Source: Microbacterium aurantiacum (GTDB taxonomy: Bacteria; Actinomycetota; Actinomycetes; Actinomycetales; Microbacteriaceae). Taken from it: 64,000 nt of DNA. The position numbers and the translations under genes are program-made. The stretch's first letter is position 1. Each line of letters opens with the position of its first letter. Location of the stretch: the NCBI RefSeq assembly GCF_002872075.1, contig NZ_PGGU01000018.1, positions 20,237 through 84,236 on the forward strand, read 5' to 3'. Below, one piece after another: positions 16,239 to 25,392 of the stretch. The notes below the pieces were generated by a model. The model saw nothing but the letters and a program-made list of their open reading frames with translations, ran no database searches and was not told where the DNA came from.

Positions 16239-16856
16239 TCAGCGCGTCTGCCCGGCGAGCGCCGCCTCCCGCCAGGCACCGGCGATGAGCTCGGACCCGA
16301 GCCTGGTCGGGTGCACGCCGTCCGGAGCGAGGTCGGCGATCGGATGCTCGGATACCGCAGCCCTGAAGATGTCGTGCAGGGGCACCAGTTCCGCGCCGAA
16401 CTCCGCGGCGAGCGCGCGGACGGCGTCCCGCTTCTCGTCGAGGTCGGGCAGCCAATCCTCCTGCTCGACGTGAACCGGCAGGAAGAACGGCTCCATGAGG
16501 ATGAGCCGAGGGTGGTGCGCCCCGACCGCCTGGGTGAGCAGCGCGCGCAGGGTCGACGCGAAGTCCTCCGCCGAGGTCGCGTCGTCGCTGTCGAAGCGCC
16601 GCCACATGTCGTTCACGCCGACGTACACGGTCAGCAGGTCGGGCGCCGTCGGCATGAGCTCTGCATCCCATCGCGCGGCGAGATCCTTCGCCCGGTCACC
16701 GCTGATGCCGAGGTTGCGCACTGTCGCTCCATTCGCGGCCAGCTCGGCGGCCAGCAGCGACACGTAGCCGTCGCCCAGCGAGGCCGGGTCGGTGCGATCG
16801 CGTCCGGCATCCGTGATCGAGTCACCGATGAACACGATGCGAGTGGGGTGATCCAT
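16239..16856 (-). CDS. SGNH/GDSL-family hydrolase
   Basis: Esterase-like hydrolase of 205 residues with all four SGNH blocks: nucleophile Ser in FIGDSITD near residue 13, Gly in NLGISGD, Asn in YVGVNDMW, and Asp/His in DGVHPT near the C-terminus. No signal peptide is present, so it is probably cytoplasmic. ATG 16856 follows GAAGGAG by 5 nt. Substrates of this family (acetylated sugars, lipids, thioesters) cannot be predicted. It lies downstream of the fucose importer's terminator and so is a separate unit. Confidence 0.88.
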   Translation of the reverse strand: MDHPTRIVFIGDSITDAGRDRTDPASLGDGYVSLLAAELAANGATVRNLGISGDRAKDLAARWDAELMPTAPDLLTVYVGVNDMWRRFDSDDATSAEDFASTLRALLTQAVGAHHPRLILMEPFFLPVHVEQEDWLPDLDEKRDAVRALAAEFGAELVPLHDIFRAAVSEHPIADLAPDGVHPTRLGSELIAGAWREAALAGQTR

Positions 16857-16948
16857 GAGTGCTCCTTCGTCCAACCTCGATCACCTTATCGGGAGTCTCA
16901 GACGGCGCCCACGACGCCCTCGAACAGGCCGACGTGGCCCCGCGGGAA

Positions 16949-16974
16949 AGCCCCTCGCCCGAAGGCGAGGGGCT
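16949..16974 (-). terminator. Terminator after the CUT2 importer operon
   Basis: A perfect 11-bp stem (AGCCCCTCGCC paired with GGCGAGGGGCT) with a CGAA loop lies 18 nt after the binding-protein stop. On the minus strand it is followed by TTTCCC. Confidence 0.75.
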
Positions 16975-16991
16975 CGACTCGGAGAGTCGGA

Positions 16992-17993
16992 TCACTCGTA
17001 GAGAACCGCGGCGATCTTCGGGTCCTCGATGTTGCTGTCGTCGTACCAGTACGAACCGGTGTCGTAGAACTTCTCGACCTTGTCGCCGTTCGCGGCGTCG
17101 TAGGCGGCCTGCACGACCTGCGCGCCGATGCCGATCGGGTCCTGCGTGATGGCGCCGGCCATCGTGCCGTCCTTGATCGCGTTGATCTGTGCGGCGCCGG
17201 AGTCGAAGCCGACGATCGTGAGCTTGCCCTTCTCCAGACCGAGCTCGTTCACCGCGTTGACCACGCCGATGGCGGAGCCCTCGTTGGTGCCGTAGATGCC
17301 CTTGAGGTCGGGATGCGCGGCGATCAGTGTCTTGGCGATGTCGGCCGACTTGAGGTGGTCGCCGTCACCGTACTGGATGTCGACGATCTTGATGTCGGGG
17401 AAGTCCGCCTCCATCTTCTCGACGAAGCCGTCGCGACGTTCCACTCCGGTGGAGTTGATCTGCGAGTGGCCGACGATCGCGACCTCGCCCTTGCCGTCGA
17501 TCAGTTCGGCCATGTGCTCTGCCGCCAGCGCACCGGCGACCTTGCTGTCGGTCGCCGAGAGGCTGAGTCCGACGTCGCCGTTGCAGGGTGCGTCGAAGTA
17601 CACCACGGGGATGTCCTTCGCCTTCGCCTGCTCGAGCGGGGCGATGCACGCCTCGGGATCGAGGGCGGCGTAGGCGATGGCATCCGGGTTCTTGTCGATG
17701 GCGCTGGTGAGCATCTCGAGCTGTTGGGCGATCTCGGTCTCGGCTGCGGGCCCCTCGAAGGTGATCCGGACGCCGAGCTCTTCGGCTCGTTCCTCCGCGC
17801 CCTTCTTGACGGCCTGCCAGAACTGGTGCTGGAAGCCCTTCGAGACGAGGGCGATGTACATCTCGCCGCTTCCGGTGTCGCCACCGGCGTCGCCGCCTTC
17901 TTCGATCACGTCACCGCCGCCGGCACAGCCGGCGAACACGAGCGCGGATGCTGCGACGAGCGCCGCGAATGCGGTCTTCTTGCCGAATTTCAT
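16992..17993 (-). CDS. CUT2 sugar-binding lipoprotein (probably L-fucose)
   Basis: Periplasmic-binding-protein type 1 (RbsB-like) lipoprotein of 333 residues with lipobox VFAGC at about residues 19-23. Ligand-facing motifs include VSKGFQHQFWQAVKKGAEE and GTNEGSAIGVVNAV. ATG 17993 follows GGAG by 5 nt. It is the third gene of an ATPase-permease-binding protein operon and ends at a strong terminator. The adjacent L-fucose oxidation genes suggest L-fucose as ligand, which is inference. Confidence 0.9.
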   Translation of the reverse strand: MKFGKKTAFAALVAASALVFAGCAGGGDVIEEGGDAGGDTGSGEMYIALVSKGFQHQFWQAVKKGAEERAEELGVRITFEGPAAETEIAQQLEMLTSAIDKNPDAIAYAALDPEACIAPLEQAKAKDIPVVYFDAPCNGDVGLSLSATDSKVAGALAAEHMAELIDGKGEVAIVGHSQINSTGVERRDGFVEKMEADFPDIKIVDIQYGDGDHLKSADIAKTLIAAHPDLKGIYGTNEGSAIGVVNAVNELGLEKGKLTIVGFDSGAAQINAIKDGTMAGAITQDPIGIGAQVVQAAYDAANGDKVEKFYDTGSYWYDDSNIEDPKIAAVLYE

Positions 17994-18017
17994 GGAAACT
18001 CCATTGTTCTGTGGGTT

Positions 18018-18125
18018 GCCGGCCGGGCCGGCGATGTGGACATTCCTGGTGTGTGCCTGTGCGGATCGCTCCGCGGGATTTCGACCGAAAGGCCGAACGA
18101 GCGGCGGTCGGCACGGTTGCGCCGC
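18018..18125 (-). other. Hairpins in the leader before the binding-protein gene
   Basis: The 141-nt gap between permease and binding protein contains a compact GC palindrome (18018-18032, GCCGGCC-G-GGCCGGC) and a wider stem (18101-18106 with 18120-18125). Such structures often raise the level of the binding-protein message relative to the other subunits. No separate promoter is obvious. Confidence 0.35.
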
Positions 18126-18134
18126 CGCCCGTGG

Positions 18135-19169
18135 TCAGGCTCGCTGGCGGTTGCGCAGCGAGTCGAGGAAGACGGCGAGCAGCACGACGGCGCCGACGAC
18201 GATGTTCTGCCATTCCGACTGGATCGACATGATGCGCAGGCCGTTGACGAGCACGCTCATGATGAGCGCGCCGATGACCGTGCCGAGGATCGAGCCTCGT
18301 CCGCCCAGCAGCGAGGTGCCGCCGATGATGACCGCGGCGATGGCCTGCAGTTCGTATCCCATGCCGATCTGCGGCTGTGCCGAGTCCAGACGAGACGCGA
18401 TGACGATACCGGCGACCCCGGTGAACGCCCCGGCGAACATGTAGATGAGGATCGTCCACCGCCGCGTGTTGACACCCGACAGCCGCGTCGCCTCCTCGTT
18501 CGAGCCGATGGCGAAGGTGTACCGGCCGAGCAGGGTCTTCGAGAGCACCAGGAACGCGATGACGGCGAGCACGGCGGTGATCAGCACGGCGTTCGGGATG
18601 CCGGGGATGATCACGCCGAGCGCGATCTTCTTGAAGTCCGGCGCAGAGGCGGAGAAGTAGATCGGGGCGACGTTGGAGATCACGAGGGCGAGACCTCCGG
18701 CGATCATCATCATCGCGAGGGTCGCGATGAACGGAGGCAGACGGAGGAACGTGATGTTGACGCCGTTCACGAGCCCCATCAGCACACCGGTGAGGATGCC
18801 GCCGATGACGCCGAGCCAGACCGGCAGGCCCATGTTCGTGACGATCACGCCGGTCATCACCGCGCACAGCGCCATCCCAGTGCCGATCGACAGGTCGATG
18901 CCGCCGGTGATGATGACGAAGGTCGTACCGAGGGCGAGGATGCCGATGACCGCCGTCGACAGCAGCACGGTGGCGATGTTGCTGAAGGTGAAGAAGTTCG
19001 GGCTGGCGATCGAGAAGAAGACCACCAGCACGATCAGCGTGCCGAAGGCCAGCGACTGCTGCAGCTGGCGCTTCAGGAACGCGCCGACGTCCGGCTTGTC
19101 GGTGTTCTCGTTCACGGCTGTCTGGATGACCGTCGTCGTCGACGATCCGGGCTGCTGAGGAGCGCTCAT
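18135..19169 (-). CDS. CUT2 ABC permease (RbsC-like)
   Basis: Membrane permease of 344 residues with eight to ten hydrophobic segments, typical of the ribose/xylose branch (BPD_transp_2). Its ATG at 19169 overlaps the ATPase stop by one base (TGATG). A polar N-terminal stretch of about 35 residues precedes the first helix. It works as a homodimer in this family, so a single permease gene is expected. Confidence 0.93.
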   Translation of the reverse strand: MSAPQQPGSSTTTVIQTAVNENTDKPDVGAFLKRQLQQSLAFGTLIVLVVFFSIASPNFFTFSNIATVLLSTAVIGILALGTTFVIITGGIDLSIGTGMALCAVMTGVIVTNMGLPVWLGVIGGILTGVLMGLVNGVNITFLRLPPFIATLAMMMIAGGLALVISNVAPIYFSASAPDFKKIALGVIIPGIPNAVLITAVLAVIAFLVLSKTLLGRYTFAIGSNEEATRLSGVNTRRWTILIYMFAGAFTGVAGIVIASRLDSAQPQIGMGYELQAIAAVIIGGTSLLGGRGSILGTVIGALIMSVLVNGLRIMSIQSEWQNIVVGAVVLLAVFLDSLRNRQRA

Positions 19170-20671
19170 CAGTCTTCCTCCCCGTGGGCTGCGAGTTGCA
19201 TGATCTTCTCCTGGCTGGCTTCCTCGTTGCGGAGCATGCCCGTGATCCGGCCGTTCGCGAAGACCGCGATGCGGTTCGCGACGCGGAGGATCTCCGGCAG
19301 TTCCGATGAGATGACGATGATGGATTTGCCCTGGTCAGCGAGTTGCTGCATCAGGCGGTAGATCTCTTCCTTCGCGCCGACGTCGATGCCCCGTGTCGGC
19401 TCGTCGAAGATGAGGACGTCGCAGTCGCGCATCAGCCACCGGGCGATGACGACCTTCTGCTGGTTGCCTCCGGAGAGGAGCTTGACGACCTGGTTGACGG
19501 AGGGCGTCTTCACGCGCAGCTGCTGCACGTACTCCTTGGTGCGCCCCTTCGCCCTGCCGTCGCTCATCCAGCCGACGCCGTTCGCGTAGGTTCCGAGGGA
19601 GGCGAGCACGGTGTTGAAGGTGACGTCCTGGTCCAGCATCAGGCCGAGCAGCTTGCGATCCTCGGAGAGGTAGCCGACGCCGTGCTTGACGGCATCGGCA
19701 GGCTGGTGGATGCGCACCGGCCGACCGGCGATCGAGATCGTGCCGTCGTCGTGGTGGTCGGCGCCGATGATCGCCCGCGCGGTCTCGGTTCGCCCTGCGC
19801 CCATGAGGCCGGCGAAGCCGAGGATCTCGCCGCGGTGCAGCTGGAACGAGACGTCTTTCAGGAGTGCTTTCGTGGAAAGCCCCTGCACGTCGAGCACGAT
19901 CGGGTCGTTCAGGTGGTCTCGGGCCGAGGGGCGCGTTCCCTCATCGATCACGCGCCCGACCATCATCTCGATGATCTTCGGGATGCTGATCTCACTCCTG
20001 GCCAATGATCCGATGTATGTGCCGTCGCGGAGGACGGTCACCCGGTCGGCGAGACGACGCAGTTCGTCCATCCGGTGAGAGATGTAGACGATGCCGGTGC
20101 CGGATGCCCTCAGCTGCTCGATCAGCACGAACAGGGTCTCGACCTCGGCGTCGGTGAGCGCCGACGTCGGCTCGTCCATGATCAGGACCTTGGCGTTGAA
20201 CGACAGCGCCTTGGCGATCTCGACCATCTGCTGCTCGGCGACGGTGAGCTCCCCGACGAGCTGCCGCGGGTTCAGCCGGATACCGAGCCGCTGCAGCAGC
20301 TCCGCCGTCTGCCTGTTGAGCCGGCGCTCCGACAGGAACGGTCCGATCGTGGGTTCCCGGCCCACGTAGATGTTCTGCGCGACGGTGAGATCGGGCATCA
20401 GGTTGAGTTCCTGATGGATGATCGTCACGCCGAGCTGCTGCGCCTGGAGCGGGCTGGTGAGCTCGACCTCACGACCCTCGAAGGTGATCGTTCCCTCGTC
20501 CTTGGTGTAGATCCCGGAGAGGATCTTCATGAGCGTCGACTTGCCGGCGCCGTTCTCCCCGACCAGCACGAGCACCTCACCGGAGCGCACCTCGAGGTGC
20601 ACGTCCTTGAGCGCCTGCACTCCGGGGAAGCCCTTGCTGATGCCTTCCACTTTCAGGATCGGATCGCTCAT
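19169..20671 (-). CDS. CUT2 sugar ABC ATPase (RbsA-like)
   Basis: ATPase of 500 residues with two fused nucleotide-binding domains. The first has Walker A GENGAGKST near residue 40 and Walker B VLIMDEPTSAL. The second has the degenerate Walker A GLMGAGRTE, the signature LSGGNQQKV and Walker B VLIFDEPTRGID. The degenerate second site is normal for RbsA/MglA/XylG types. It is the first gene of the importer operon; AGGTG precedes the ATG. It is the only importer ATPase in the window. Confidence 0.95.
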   Translation of the reverse strand: MSDPILKVEGISKGFPGVQALKDVHLEVRSGEVLVLVGENGAGKSTLMKILSGIYTKDEGTITFEGREVELTSPLQAQQLGVTIIHQELNLMPDLTVAQNIYVGREPTIGPFLSERRLNRQTAELLQRLGIRLNPRQLVGELTVAEQQMVEIAKALSFNAKVLIMDEPTSALTDAEVETLFVLIEQLRASGTGIVYISHRMDELRRLADRVTVLRDGTYIGSLARSEISIPKIIEMMVGRVIDEGTRPSARDHLNDPIVLDVQGLSTKALLKDVSFQLHRGEILGFAGLMGAGRTETARAIIGADHHDDGTISIAGRPVRIHQPADAVKHGVGYLSEDRKLLGLMLDQDVTFNTVLASLGTYANGVGWMSDGRAKGRTKEYVQQLRVKTPSVNQVVKLLSGGNQQKVVIARWLMRDCDVLIFDEPTRGIDVGAKEEIYRLMQQLADQGKSIIVISSELPEILRVANRIAVFANGRITGMLRNEEASQEKIMQLAAHGEED

Positions 20672-20727
20672 CTGCGCACCTGCTTCCGTGAAGGTCTCGC
20701 ATTCGTGCCGGCGGTGAACCCGTCCGC

Positions 20728-20741
20728 AAACATCGGGTCAA
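20728..20741 (-). promoter_or_regulatory. Possible fucose-regulator site at the importer promoter
   Basis: On the minus strand, TTGACC (20741-20736) could be a -35 element. It is followed by CCGATGTTT, which matches nine consecutive bases of the operator at 23585-23595. No convincing -10 was found, so this is a weak call. Confidence 0.35.
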
Positions 20742-20844
20742 TTCTCACGCAACATCTCCTTCGATGCAAGTCGTATCTGAATCCGTCTCCGCTTTCGCCG
20801 CCGAGCAGATGACGCGCGAGTCGTCCGTCGGACGCGGCCGAGGC

Positions 20845-21264
20845 TCACGCCGAGGAGTGGCCGACCACGCCCTTGCGCAGCAGCGCGTTCCCGTACTTGC
20901 GCGTCTCGCCGGTGCGCACCATCAGGTACGCCGCCTTCGCCACCTCGTAGTAGGCGAAGCGCTCGACGAACCTGGTCGTGTCCAGCGTCGTGCCTGCGGC
21001 ATCCATCAGCTCGCGCTGCACGTCGAGCACCTCGGCATCCGCGGACTCCATCAGGTCGATGCCCGGCGCGTCATCCAGCGGGATCACCGTGCGGATCGCG
21101 GCGAGCACCTCCGGCGTCGAGGTGCCAGGGAGGTCGATCACATGGCGCCCGAGCGCCCAGGCCGGGAAATGCGCGTCGGCGATGACGACCGCGTCGGAGT
21201 GCCCCATCCGGTCGAGGTGCAGCAGCAGCTCGCCGGTGAGCAGGGGGTGGATGCCTTCGAGCAT
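20845..21264 (-). CDS. fucU: L-fucose mutarotase
   Basis: RbsD/FucU-family protein of 139 residues that interconverts the anomers of L-fucose. The family signature MGHSDAVVIADAHFPA is near residue 20, with the conserved His and Asp, and the C-terminal Tyr-containing RKYGNALLRKGVV is present. ATG 21264 follows GAAGGAG; a long open frame upstream is a shadow of the next gene. It lies 11 nt downstream of the aldo/keto reductase gene in the same operon. Its presence is the best evidence that the pathway substrate is a fucose-type 6-deoxyhexose. Confidence 0.9.
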   Translation of the reverse strand: MLEGIHPLLTGELLLHLDRMGHSDAVVIADAHFPAWALGRHVIDLPGTSTPEVLAAIRTVIPLDDAPGIDLMESADAEVLDVQRELMDAAGTTLDTTRFVERFAYYEVAKAAYLMVRTGETRKYGNALLRKGVVGHSSA

Positions 21265-21275
21265 GGCGTTCTCCT

Positions 21276-22253
21276 TCAGTCGATCCGGACGGATGCGGGG
21301 ATCAGTCCTTCGGCGGCCAGGTTCTCCCAGAGCGCGACGGGCACATCGAGGGCGGCGTATTCGGCGTTCTGCTGCAGCTGCGCAGGACGGCTGCCGCCGA
21401 CGACCACGGAGCGCACCTCGGCGACCTGCAGCGGGAACTGGATCGCGGCCGCGGGCAGCGGCACGCCGTGGTCGTCGCAGACGGCGGCGATCCGCACGAG
21501 CCGGTCCCACAGGTCGTCCGGCAACTGGCCGTACTCGTACCGGCCGTCGCGGCGCGGCACGCGGGACGCGAGCAGGCCGGAGTTGAACACGGATGCCGCC
21601 ACGACGCCGGTCCCCGTCTCCCGGCACGCCGGGAGCACGTCGACGGCGGCGGGCTGCTCGAGCAGCGTGAACCGCCCGGCGACCATGACGAGGTCGAGAT
21701 CGGCTCCGCGCACGGCTGCCGCGAGAGCATCCGACACCATCGAGCCGATGCCGATGGACGCGACCTCCCCGTCGCTGCGCAACTGCTCCAGTGCCGGCAA
21801 CGCCTCGGCGAGCGCGAGGTCGAGATCGTGCCGTTCGGGGTCGTGCAGATAGACGAGATCGATGCGCTCGATTCCCAGACGCTCGCGCGACTCGTCGAGG
21901 CTGGCACGGATGCCCGCCTCCGAGAAGTCCCAGACTCGGCGCAGGTCGGCCGGAACATGGAAGTCGTTGGCCGTGTCGAGGCCGCCGTCGTGGTCGGGAT
22001 TCGGGCGCAGCAGGCGCCCCACCTTCGTCGAGAGCACGTATTCGTCGCGCGGTTTCGCCTGCAGGAACGCGCCGAGTCGGCGTTCGGAGAGCCCGAGTCC
22101 GTAGTGCGGCGCGGTGTCGAAGTAGCGGATGCCGCTCTCCCATGCGGCATCCAGCACCGACCAGGCTTCGTCGTCGCTGAGCTCGCGGAACAGGTTCCCG
22201 ACGTTGGCGGCGCCGTAGCCCAGCCGGGGGATGCGGAGATCAGACGACGACAT
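21276..22253 (-). CDS. Aldo/keto reductase, probable L-fucose 1-dehydrogenase
   Basis: NAD(P)-dependent aldo/keto reductase of 325 residues close to the D-threo-aldose/L-fucose 1-dehydrogenase group. Catalytic tetrad residues are visible: Asp and Tyr in YFDTAPHYG (about residues 44-52), Lys in STKVGR, and His in [10 protein letters not shown]. In the pathway it oxidises L-fucopyranose to L-fucono-1,5-lactone. Its ATG overlaps the end of the dehydratase gene by 14 nt. Pyridoxal 4-dehydrogenases belong to the same group, so the specificity rests on the neighbours. Confidence 0.85.
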   Translation of the reverse strand: MSSSDLRIPRLGYGAANVGNLFRELSDDEAWSVLDAAWESGIRYFDTAPHYGLGLSERRLGAFLQAKPRDEYVLSTKVGRLLRPNPDHDGGLDTANDFHVPADLRRVWDFSEAGIRASLDESRERLGIERIDLVYLHDPERHDLDLALAEALPALEQLRSDGEVASIGIGSMVSDALAAAVRGADLDLVMVAGRFTLLEQPAAVDVLPACRETGTGVVAASVFNSGLLASRVPRRDGRYEYGQLPDDLWDRLVRIAAVCDDHGVPLPAAAIQFPLQVAEVRSVVVGGSRPAQLQQNAEYAALDVPVALWENLAAEGLIPASVRID

Positions 22254-23535
22254 GCTCGCCCTTCCAGGTGAACTCGGCGATGCTCGCGGCCTTCATCTCC
22301 ATGCTCGTGCCCGGCGCGGTCGGCACCATGTAGGAACCACCGCGGATGTCCGTCGGCACGACGAAGTGCTCATGCAGGTGGTCCACGTATTCGATCATGC
22401 GGCCTTCGCGGCTGCCGCTGACGGCGATGAAGTCGAACATGGACAGGTGCTGCACGGCCTCGCAGAGACCGACGCCGCCGGCATGCGGGCAGACCGGCAC
22501 GCCGAACTTCGCGGCGAGCAGCAGGTTCGCGATGTTCTCGTTGACGCCGCCCACGCGGACGGCGTCGATCTGCATGACGGCGATGGCATCGGCCTGCAGC
22601 AGCTGCTTGAAGATCATCCGGTTCTGCGCGTGCTCGCCCGTGGCGACGCGGATGGGTGCGACGCCGCGGGCGATCTCGGCGTGGCCGAGGATGTCGTCGG
22701 GGCTGGTGGGCTCCTCGATCCAGGCCGGGTGGAACTCCGCGAGGGCGTTCACCCACTCGATCGCCTCGGAGACCTCCCAGCGCTGGTTCGCGTCGATCGC
22801 GATGGGGAAATCAGGACCGCACACCTCGCGCGCCTTGCGGAAGCGGCGGATGTCGTCGTCGAGGTCTGCACCGACCTTGAGCTTGATCTGGGTGAAGCCG
22901 TCGGCCATCGCCTCGCGAGCCAGGCGCTCCAGCTTCTCGTCCGAGTAGCCGAGCCAGCCAGGGCTCGTCGTGTACCCGGGGTATCCGGTGGCGATCAGCT
23001 CCTGCTCGCGGGCACGCCGTCCGGGTTCGGCGTCGCGCAGGATGCGCAGCGCATCCTCGCGGGTGAGGGCGTTGGTCAGGTAGCGGAAGTCGACGAGGTC
23101 GACGAGTTCCTCCGGCGACATCCGGGCGAGGAGCTGCCAGAGCGGGAGACCTGCACGCTTGGCCTTGATGTCCCACAGGGCGTTGATCACGGCGCCGATC
23201 GCCATGTGCATGACGCCCTTCTCCGGGCCGAGCCAGCGCAGTTGCGAGTCGCCGATGAGCTCGCGGAAGGTGCCGCCCATGTCGTGCAGCAGCGGCTCGA
23301 GCTCGCGACCGACGAGGTGGCCCGCGAGGGCGTCGATCGCCGCGACCTGCACGTCGTTGCCGCGCCCGATCGTGAAGACGAAGGCGTGGCCGTCGATGTC
23401 GTCGCCCGCATCGGTGCGGACGATCACGTAGGCCGCCGAGTAGTCGGGGTCGGGGTTCATCGCGTCCGAGCCGTCCAGGCTGAGCGATGTGGGAAAGCGG
23501 ATGTCTGTGGTGTCGAGTGCGACGATCCTGGTCAC
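22240..23535 (-). CDS. L-fuconate dehydratase
   Basis: Enolase-superfamily enzyme of 431 residues that dehydrates L-fuconate to 2-keto-3-deoxy-L-fuconate. It is recognisable from the N-terminal [17 protein letters not shown] and the motif [14 protein letters not shown] characteristic of characterised fuconate dehydratases. The base motif KLKVG, Mg ligands in [15 protein letters not shown] and TGEHAQN, and the His in HAGGVGL are all present. The GTG start at 23535 follows GGAGG by 5 nt. It is the first gene of the minus-strand fucose operon. Confidence 0.94.
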   Translation of the reverse strand: MTRIVALDTTDIRFPTSLSLDGSDAMNPDPDYSAAYVIVRTDAGDDIDGHAFVFTIGRGNDVQVAAIDALAGHLVGRELEPLLHDMGGTFRELIGDSQLRWLGPEKGVMHMAIGAVINALWDIKAKRAGLPLWQLLARMSPEELVDLVDFRYLTNALTREDALRILRDAEPGRRAREQELIATGYPGYTTSPGWLGYSDEKLERLAREAMADGFTQIKLKVGADLDDDIRRFRKAREVCGPDFPIAIDANQRWEVSEAIEWVNALAEFHPAWIEEPTSPDDILGHAEIARGVAPIRVATGEHAQNRMIFKQLLQADAIAVMQIDAVRVGGVNENIANLLLAAKFGVPVCPHAGGVGLCEAVQHLSMFDFIAVSGSREGRMIEYVDHLHEHFVVPTDIRGGSYMVPTAPGTSMEMKAASIAEFTWKGEHVVV

Positions 23536-23573
23536 GGGTTCCTCCCTGATGCGAGCGAAATGACTCGCACCTC

Positions 23574-23607
23574 TTGGAGTGTAAACATCGGATGTCTATA
23601 CTGTCAA
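23574..23607. promoter_or_regulatory. Overlapping divergent fucose promoters around one operator
   Basis: Plus strand: -35 TTGGAG (23574-23579), -10 TATACT (23597-23602), 17-bp spacer, driving the hydrolase/SDR genes. Minus strand: -35 TTGACA (23607-23602), -10 TACACT (23583-23578), 18-bp spacer, driving the dehydratase operon. Both spacers contain the perfect palindrome ACATCGGATGT (23585-23595), extended to TAAACATC-G-GATGTCTA. A single bound regulator would silence both directions. Confidence 0.75.
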
Positions 23608-23664
23608 CGAGAGCGACCTCGCAGAAGCTCATCGATCGACGCATCCAGACGAAGCAGGAGAACC

Positions 23665-24525
23665 ATGAAGTTCGCACGGCTTGGCGACCCGGGGACTGAG
23701 ATCCCCGTCCTCATAGAGGGCGACCACTACCTCGACCTTCGGGCCGTGACATCGGATGTGAACGGCGATTTCCTCGCCGGCGACTTCCGCACCCGTGTCG
23801 CAGCGGCCAGGGAGGCCGACCTGCTCCCGGTGCTCGAGGATGCCGCGGCCATGCGCGTCGGCGCGCCGATCGCCCGCCCGAGTGCCGTCATCTGCATCGG
23901 CATGAACTACGCGGCGCACGCCGCGGAGTCCGGCTCCGAGCCGCCGACGATCCCGATCCTGTTCCTCAAGACGCCGAACACCGTCGTCGGGCCGCACGAC
24001 ACCGTGACGATCCCGCGTGGCAGCGAGAAGACCGACTGGGAGGTCGAGCTCGGCATCGTCATCGGACGCCGTGCCGCCTACCTCGACTCCCCCGACGAAT
24101 CGCTCGATCACGTCGCCGGGTTCGTGCTGGCGAACGACGTGTCGGAGCGCGACTTCCAGCTGGCCGTCTCCGGAGGCCAGTGGTCGAAGGGCAAGATCGC
24201 CGCAGGCTTCAACCCGACCGGCCCCTGGCTGGTCACCCCCGACGAGGTCGATCACCACTCGCTCGGACTGCGCAGCTTCGTCAACGGCGAGCCGCGGCAG
24301 GACTCCAACACCGCAGACATGATCTTCTCGGTCGAGCACATCGTGCACCACCTCTCGCAGTACGTGACGCTCGAGCCGGGCGACCTGGTGCTCACCGGAA
24401 CGCCGCAGGGCGTCGCGCTCTCCGGCAAGTACCCGTACATCGCGCCCGGCGACATCGTCGAGGTCGAGATCGACGGGCTGGGCCACCAGCGCCAGGAGTT
24501 CGTGGCCTGGGAGGCGCAGCGATGA
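23665..24525 (+). CDS. Fumarylacetoacetate-hydrolase family, probable 2,4-diketo-3-deoxy-L-fuconate hydrolase
   Basis: FAH-fold hydrolase of 286 residues. In this pathway it cleaves 2,4-diketo-3-deoxy-L-fuconate to pyruvate and L-lactate. An N-terminal domain of about 70 residues precedes the catalytic domain, with CIGMNYAAHAAE and the metal-binding acidic stretch DWEVELGIVIG. ATG 23665 follows AGGAG by 4 nt. The frame is open for hundreds of codons upstream, but that part runs through the promoter and is antisense to the dehydratase. The next gene overlaps by 4 nt. Confidence 0.88.
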   Translation: MKFARLGDPGTEIPVLIEGDHYLDLRAVTSDVNGDFLAGDFRTRVAAAREADLLPVLEDAAAMRVGAPIARPSAVICIGMNYAAHAAESGSEPPTIPILFLKTPNTVVGPHDTVTIPRGSEKTDWEVELGIVIGRRAAYLDSPDESLDHVAGFVLANDVSERDFQLAVSGGQWSKGKIAAGFNPTGPWLVTPDEVDHHSLGLRSFVNGEPRQDSNTADMIFSVEHIVHHLSQYVTLEPGDLVLTGTPQGVALSGKYPYIAPGDIVEVEIDGLGHQRQEFVAWEAQR

Positions 24526-25274
24526 CCGGCTCGCTCGACGGACTCGTCGCGATCGTCACCGGCGGAGCATCCGGAATCGGCGCCGCCATCGCCGAACGTC
24601 TGCACGCCGACGGCGCGCAGATCGCCGTGCTCGACCGCGACACGGCCGGTGCGGGTGCGGCGTTCGCCGCCTTCACCGCCGACGTCTCCGATCGCGCCAG
24701 CGTCGACGCCGCGGTCGCCGCGGTCGCCGAGAAGTTCGGCCGGATCGACATCGTCGTGAACAACGCCGGCATCGGCGCGCAGGGCGACATCGCCGCGAAC
24801 GACGACGACGAGTGGGCGCGCGTGCTGTCGATCAACGTCACCGGGATCGCGCGCGTGACCGCGGCGGCCCTGCCCTGGTTGCGCAAGTCCCCTGCTGCGG
24901 CGGTCTGCAACACGGCATCCATCGCCTCCACCACCGGCCTGCCACAGCGTGCGCTGTACTCCGCGTCGAAGGGTGCCGTGTCGGCCCTGACCCGCGCGAT
25001 GGCCGCCGATCACCTGCGCGAGGGCATCCGCGTCAATGCCGTCAACCCGGGCACCGCCGACACCCCGTGGGTGCAGCGCCTGCTCGACTCGGCCGCCGAC
25101 CCCTCCGCCGAGCGCGCGGCTCTCGAGGCGCGCCAGCCGCACGGGCGCCTGGTCTCCGCGGCCGAGGTCGCCGCGGCCGTCGCCTACCTGGTCGGCCCGG
25201 CCGCCGGTTCGACGACCGGCACGTTCATCGAGGTCGACGGCGGCATGGCCCAGCTCCGGCTGCGCCCCGAGTAG
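24522..25274 (+). CDS. SDR, probable 2-keto-3-deoxy-L-fuconate dehydrogenase
   Basis: Classical short-chain dehydrogenase of 250 residues. It has the nucleotide motif TGGASGIG at about residues 13-20, NNAG at about 82, and catalytic Ser (TASIAS), Tyr and Lys (YSASK). In this pathway it oxidises 2-keto-3-deoxy-L-fuconate at C4 using NAD. Its ATG overlaps the hydrolase stop (ATGA). With the lactonase at 35047-35955 the non-phosphorylating L-fucose route is complete. Confidence 0.88.
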   Translation: MTGSLDGLVAIVTGGASGIGAAIAERLHADGAQIAVLDRDTAGAGAAFAAFTADVSDRASVDAAVAAVAEKFGRIDIVVNNAGIGAQGDIAANDDDEWARVLSINVTGIARVTAAALPWLRKSPAAAVCNTASIASTTGLPQRALYSASKGAVSALTRAMAADHLREGIRVNAVNPGTADTPWVQRLLDSAADPSAERAALEARQPHGRLVSAAEVAAAVAYLVGPAAGSTTGTFIEVDGGMAQLRLRPE

Positions 25275-25310
25275 CCCTCCCCTCTCGCTCCCCCCTCCCC
25301 TCTCGCTCCC
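25275..25310 (+). repeat. Tandem 18-bp direct repeat, two copies
   Basis: A C/T-rich 18-bp unit (core CCCCTCTCGCTCC) occurs twice in a row with identical sequence, directly after the SDR stop and next to hairpin repeat copy 1. It looks like local slippage. Confidence 0.7.
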
Positions 25311-25365
25311 GTCGCGAAAAGGCCCGGTAATCCGCCCGGATACCGGGCCTTTTCGCGACCGGAAC
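25311..25365. repeat. Hairpin repeat family, copy 1
   Basis: Interspersed palindromic element with 19-bp perfect arms (25311-25329 and 25341-25359; core CGCGAAAAGGCCCGGTA) and an 11-nt loop. The side facing the next gene ends CGCGACCGGAAC. Related copies are at 26397, 34974, 48961 and 62191. Confidence 0.9.
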
Positions 25366-25392
25366 GAGGGTTGTGGATAACCCGGAGCCGCG

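Noticed and set aside
16209-19361. A 1050-codon open frame on the plus strand opposite the CUT2 importer
   Set aside because: It runs antisense through three well-recognised genes and a terminator; no family features.
22231-23664. Long N-terminal extension in frame with the FAH-family gene
   Set aside because: It is antisense to fuconate dehydratase and crosses the divergent promoters; AGGAG precedes ATG 23665.
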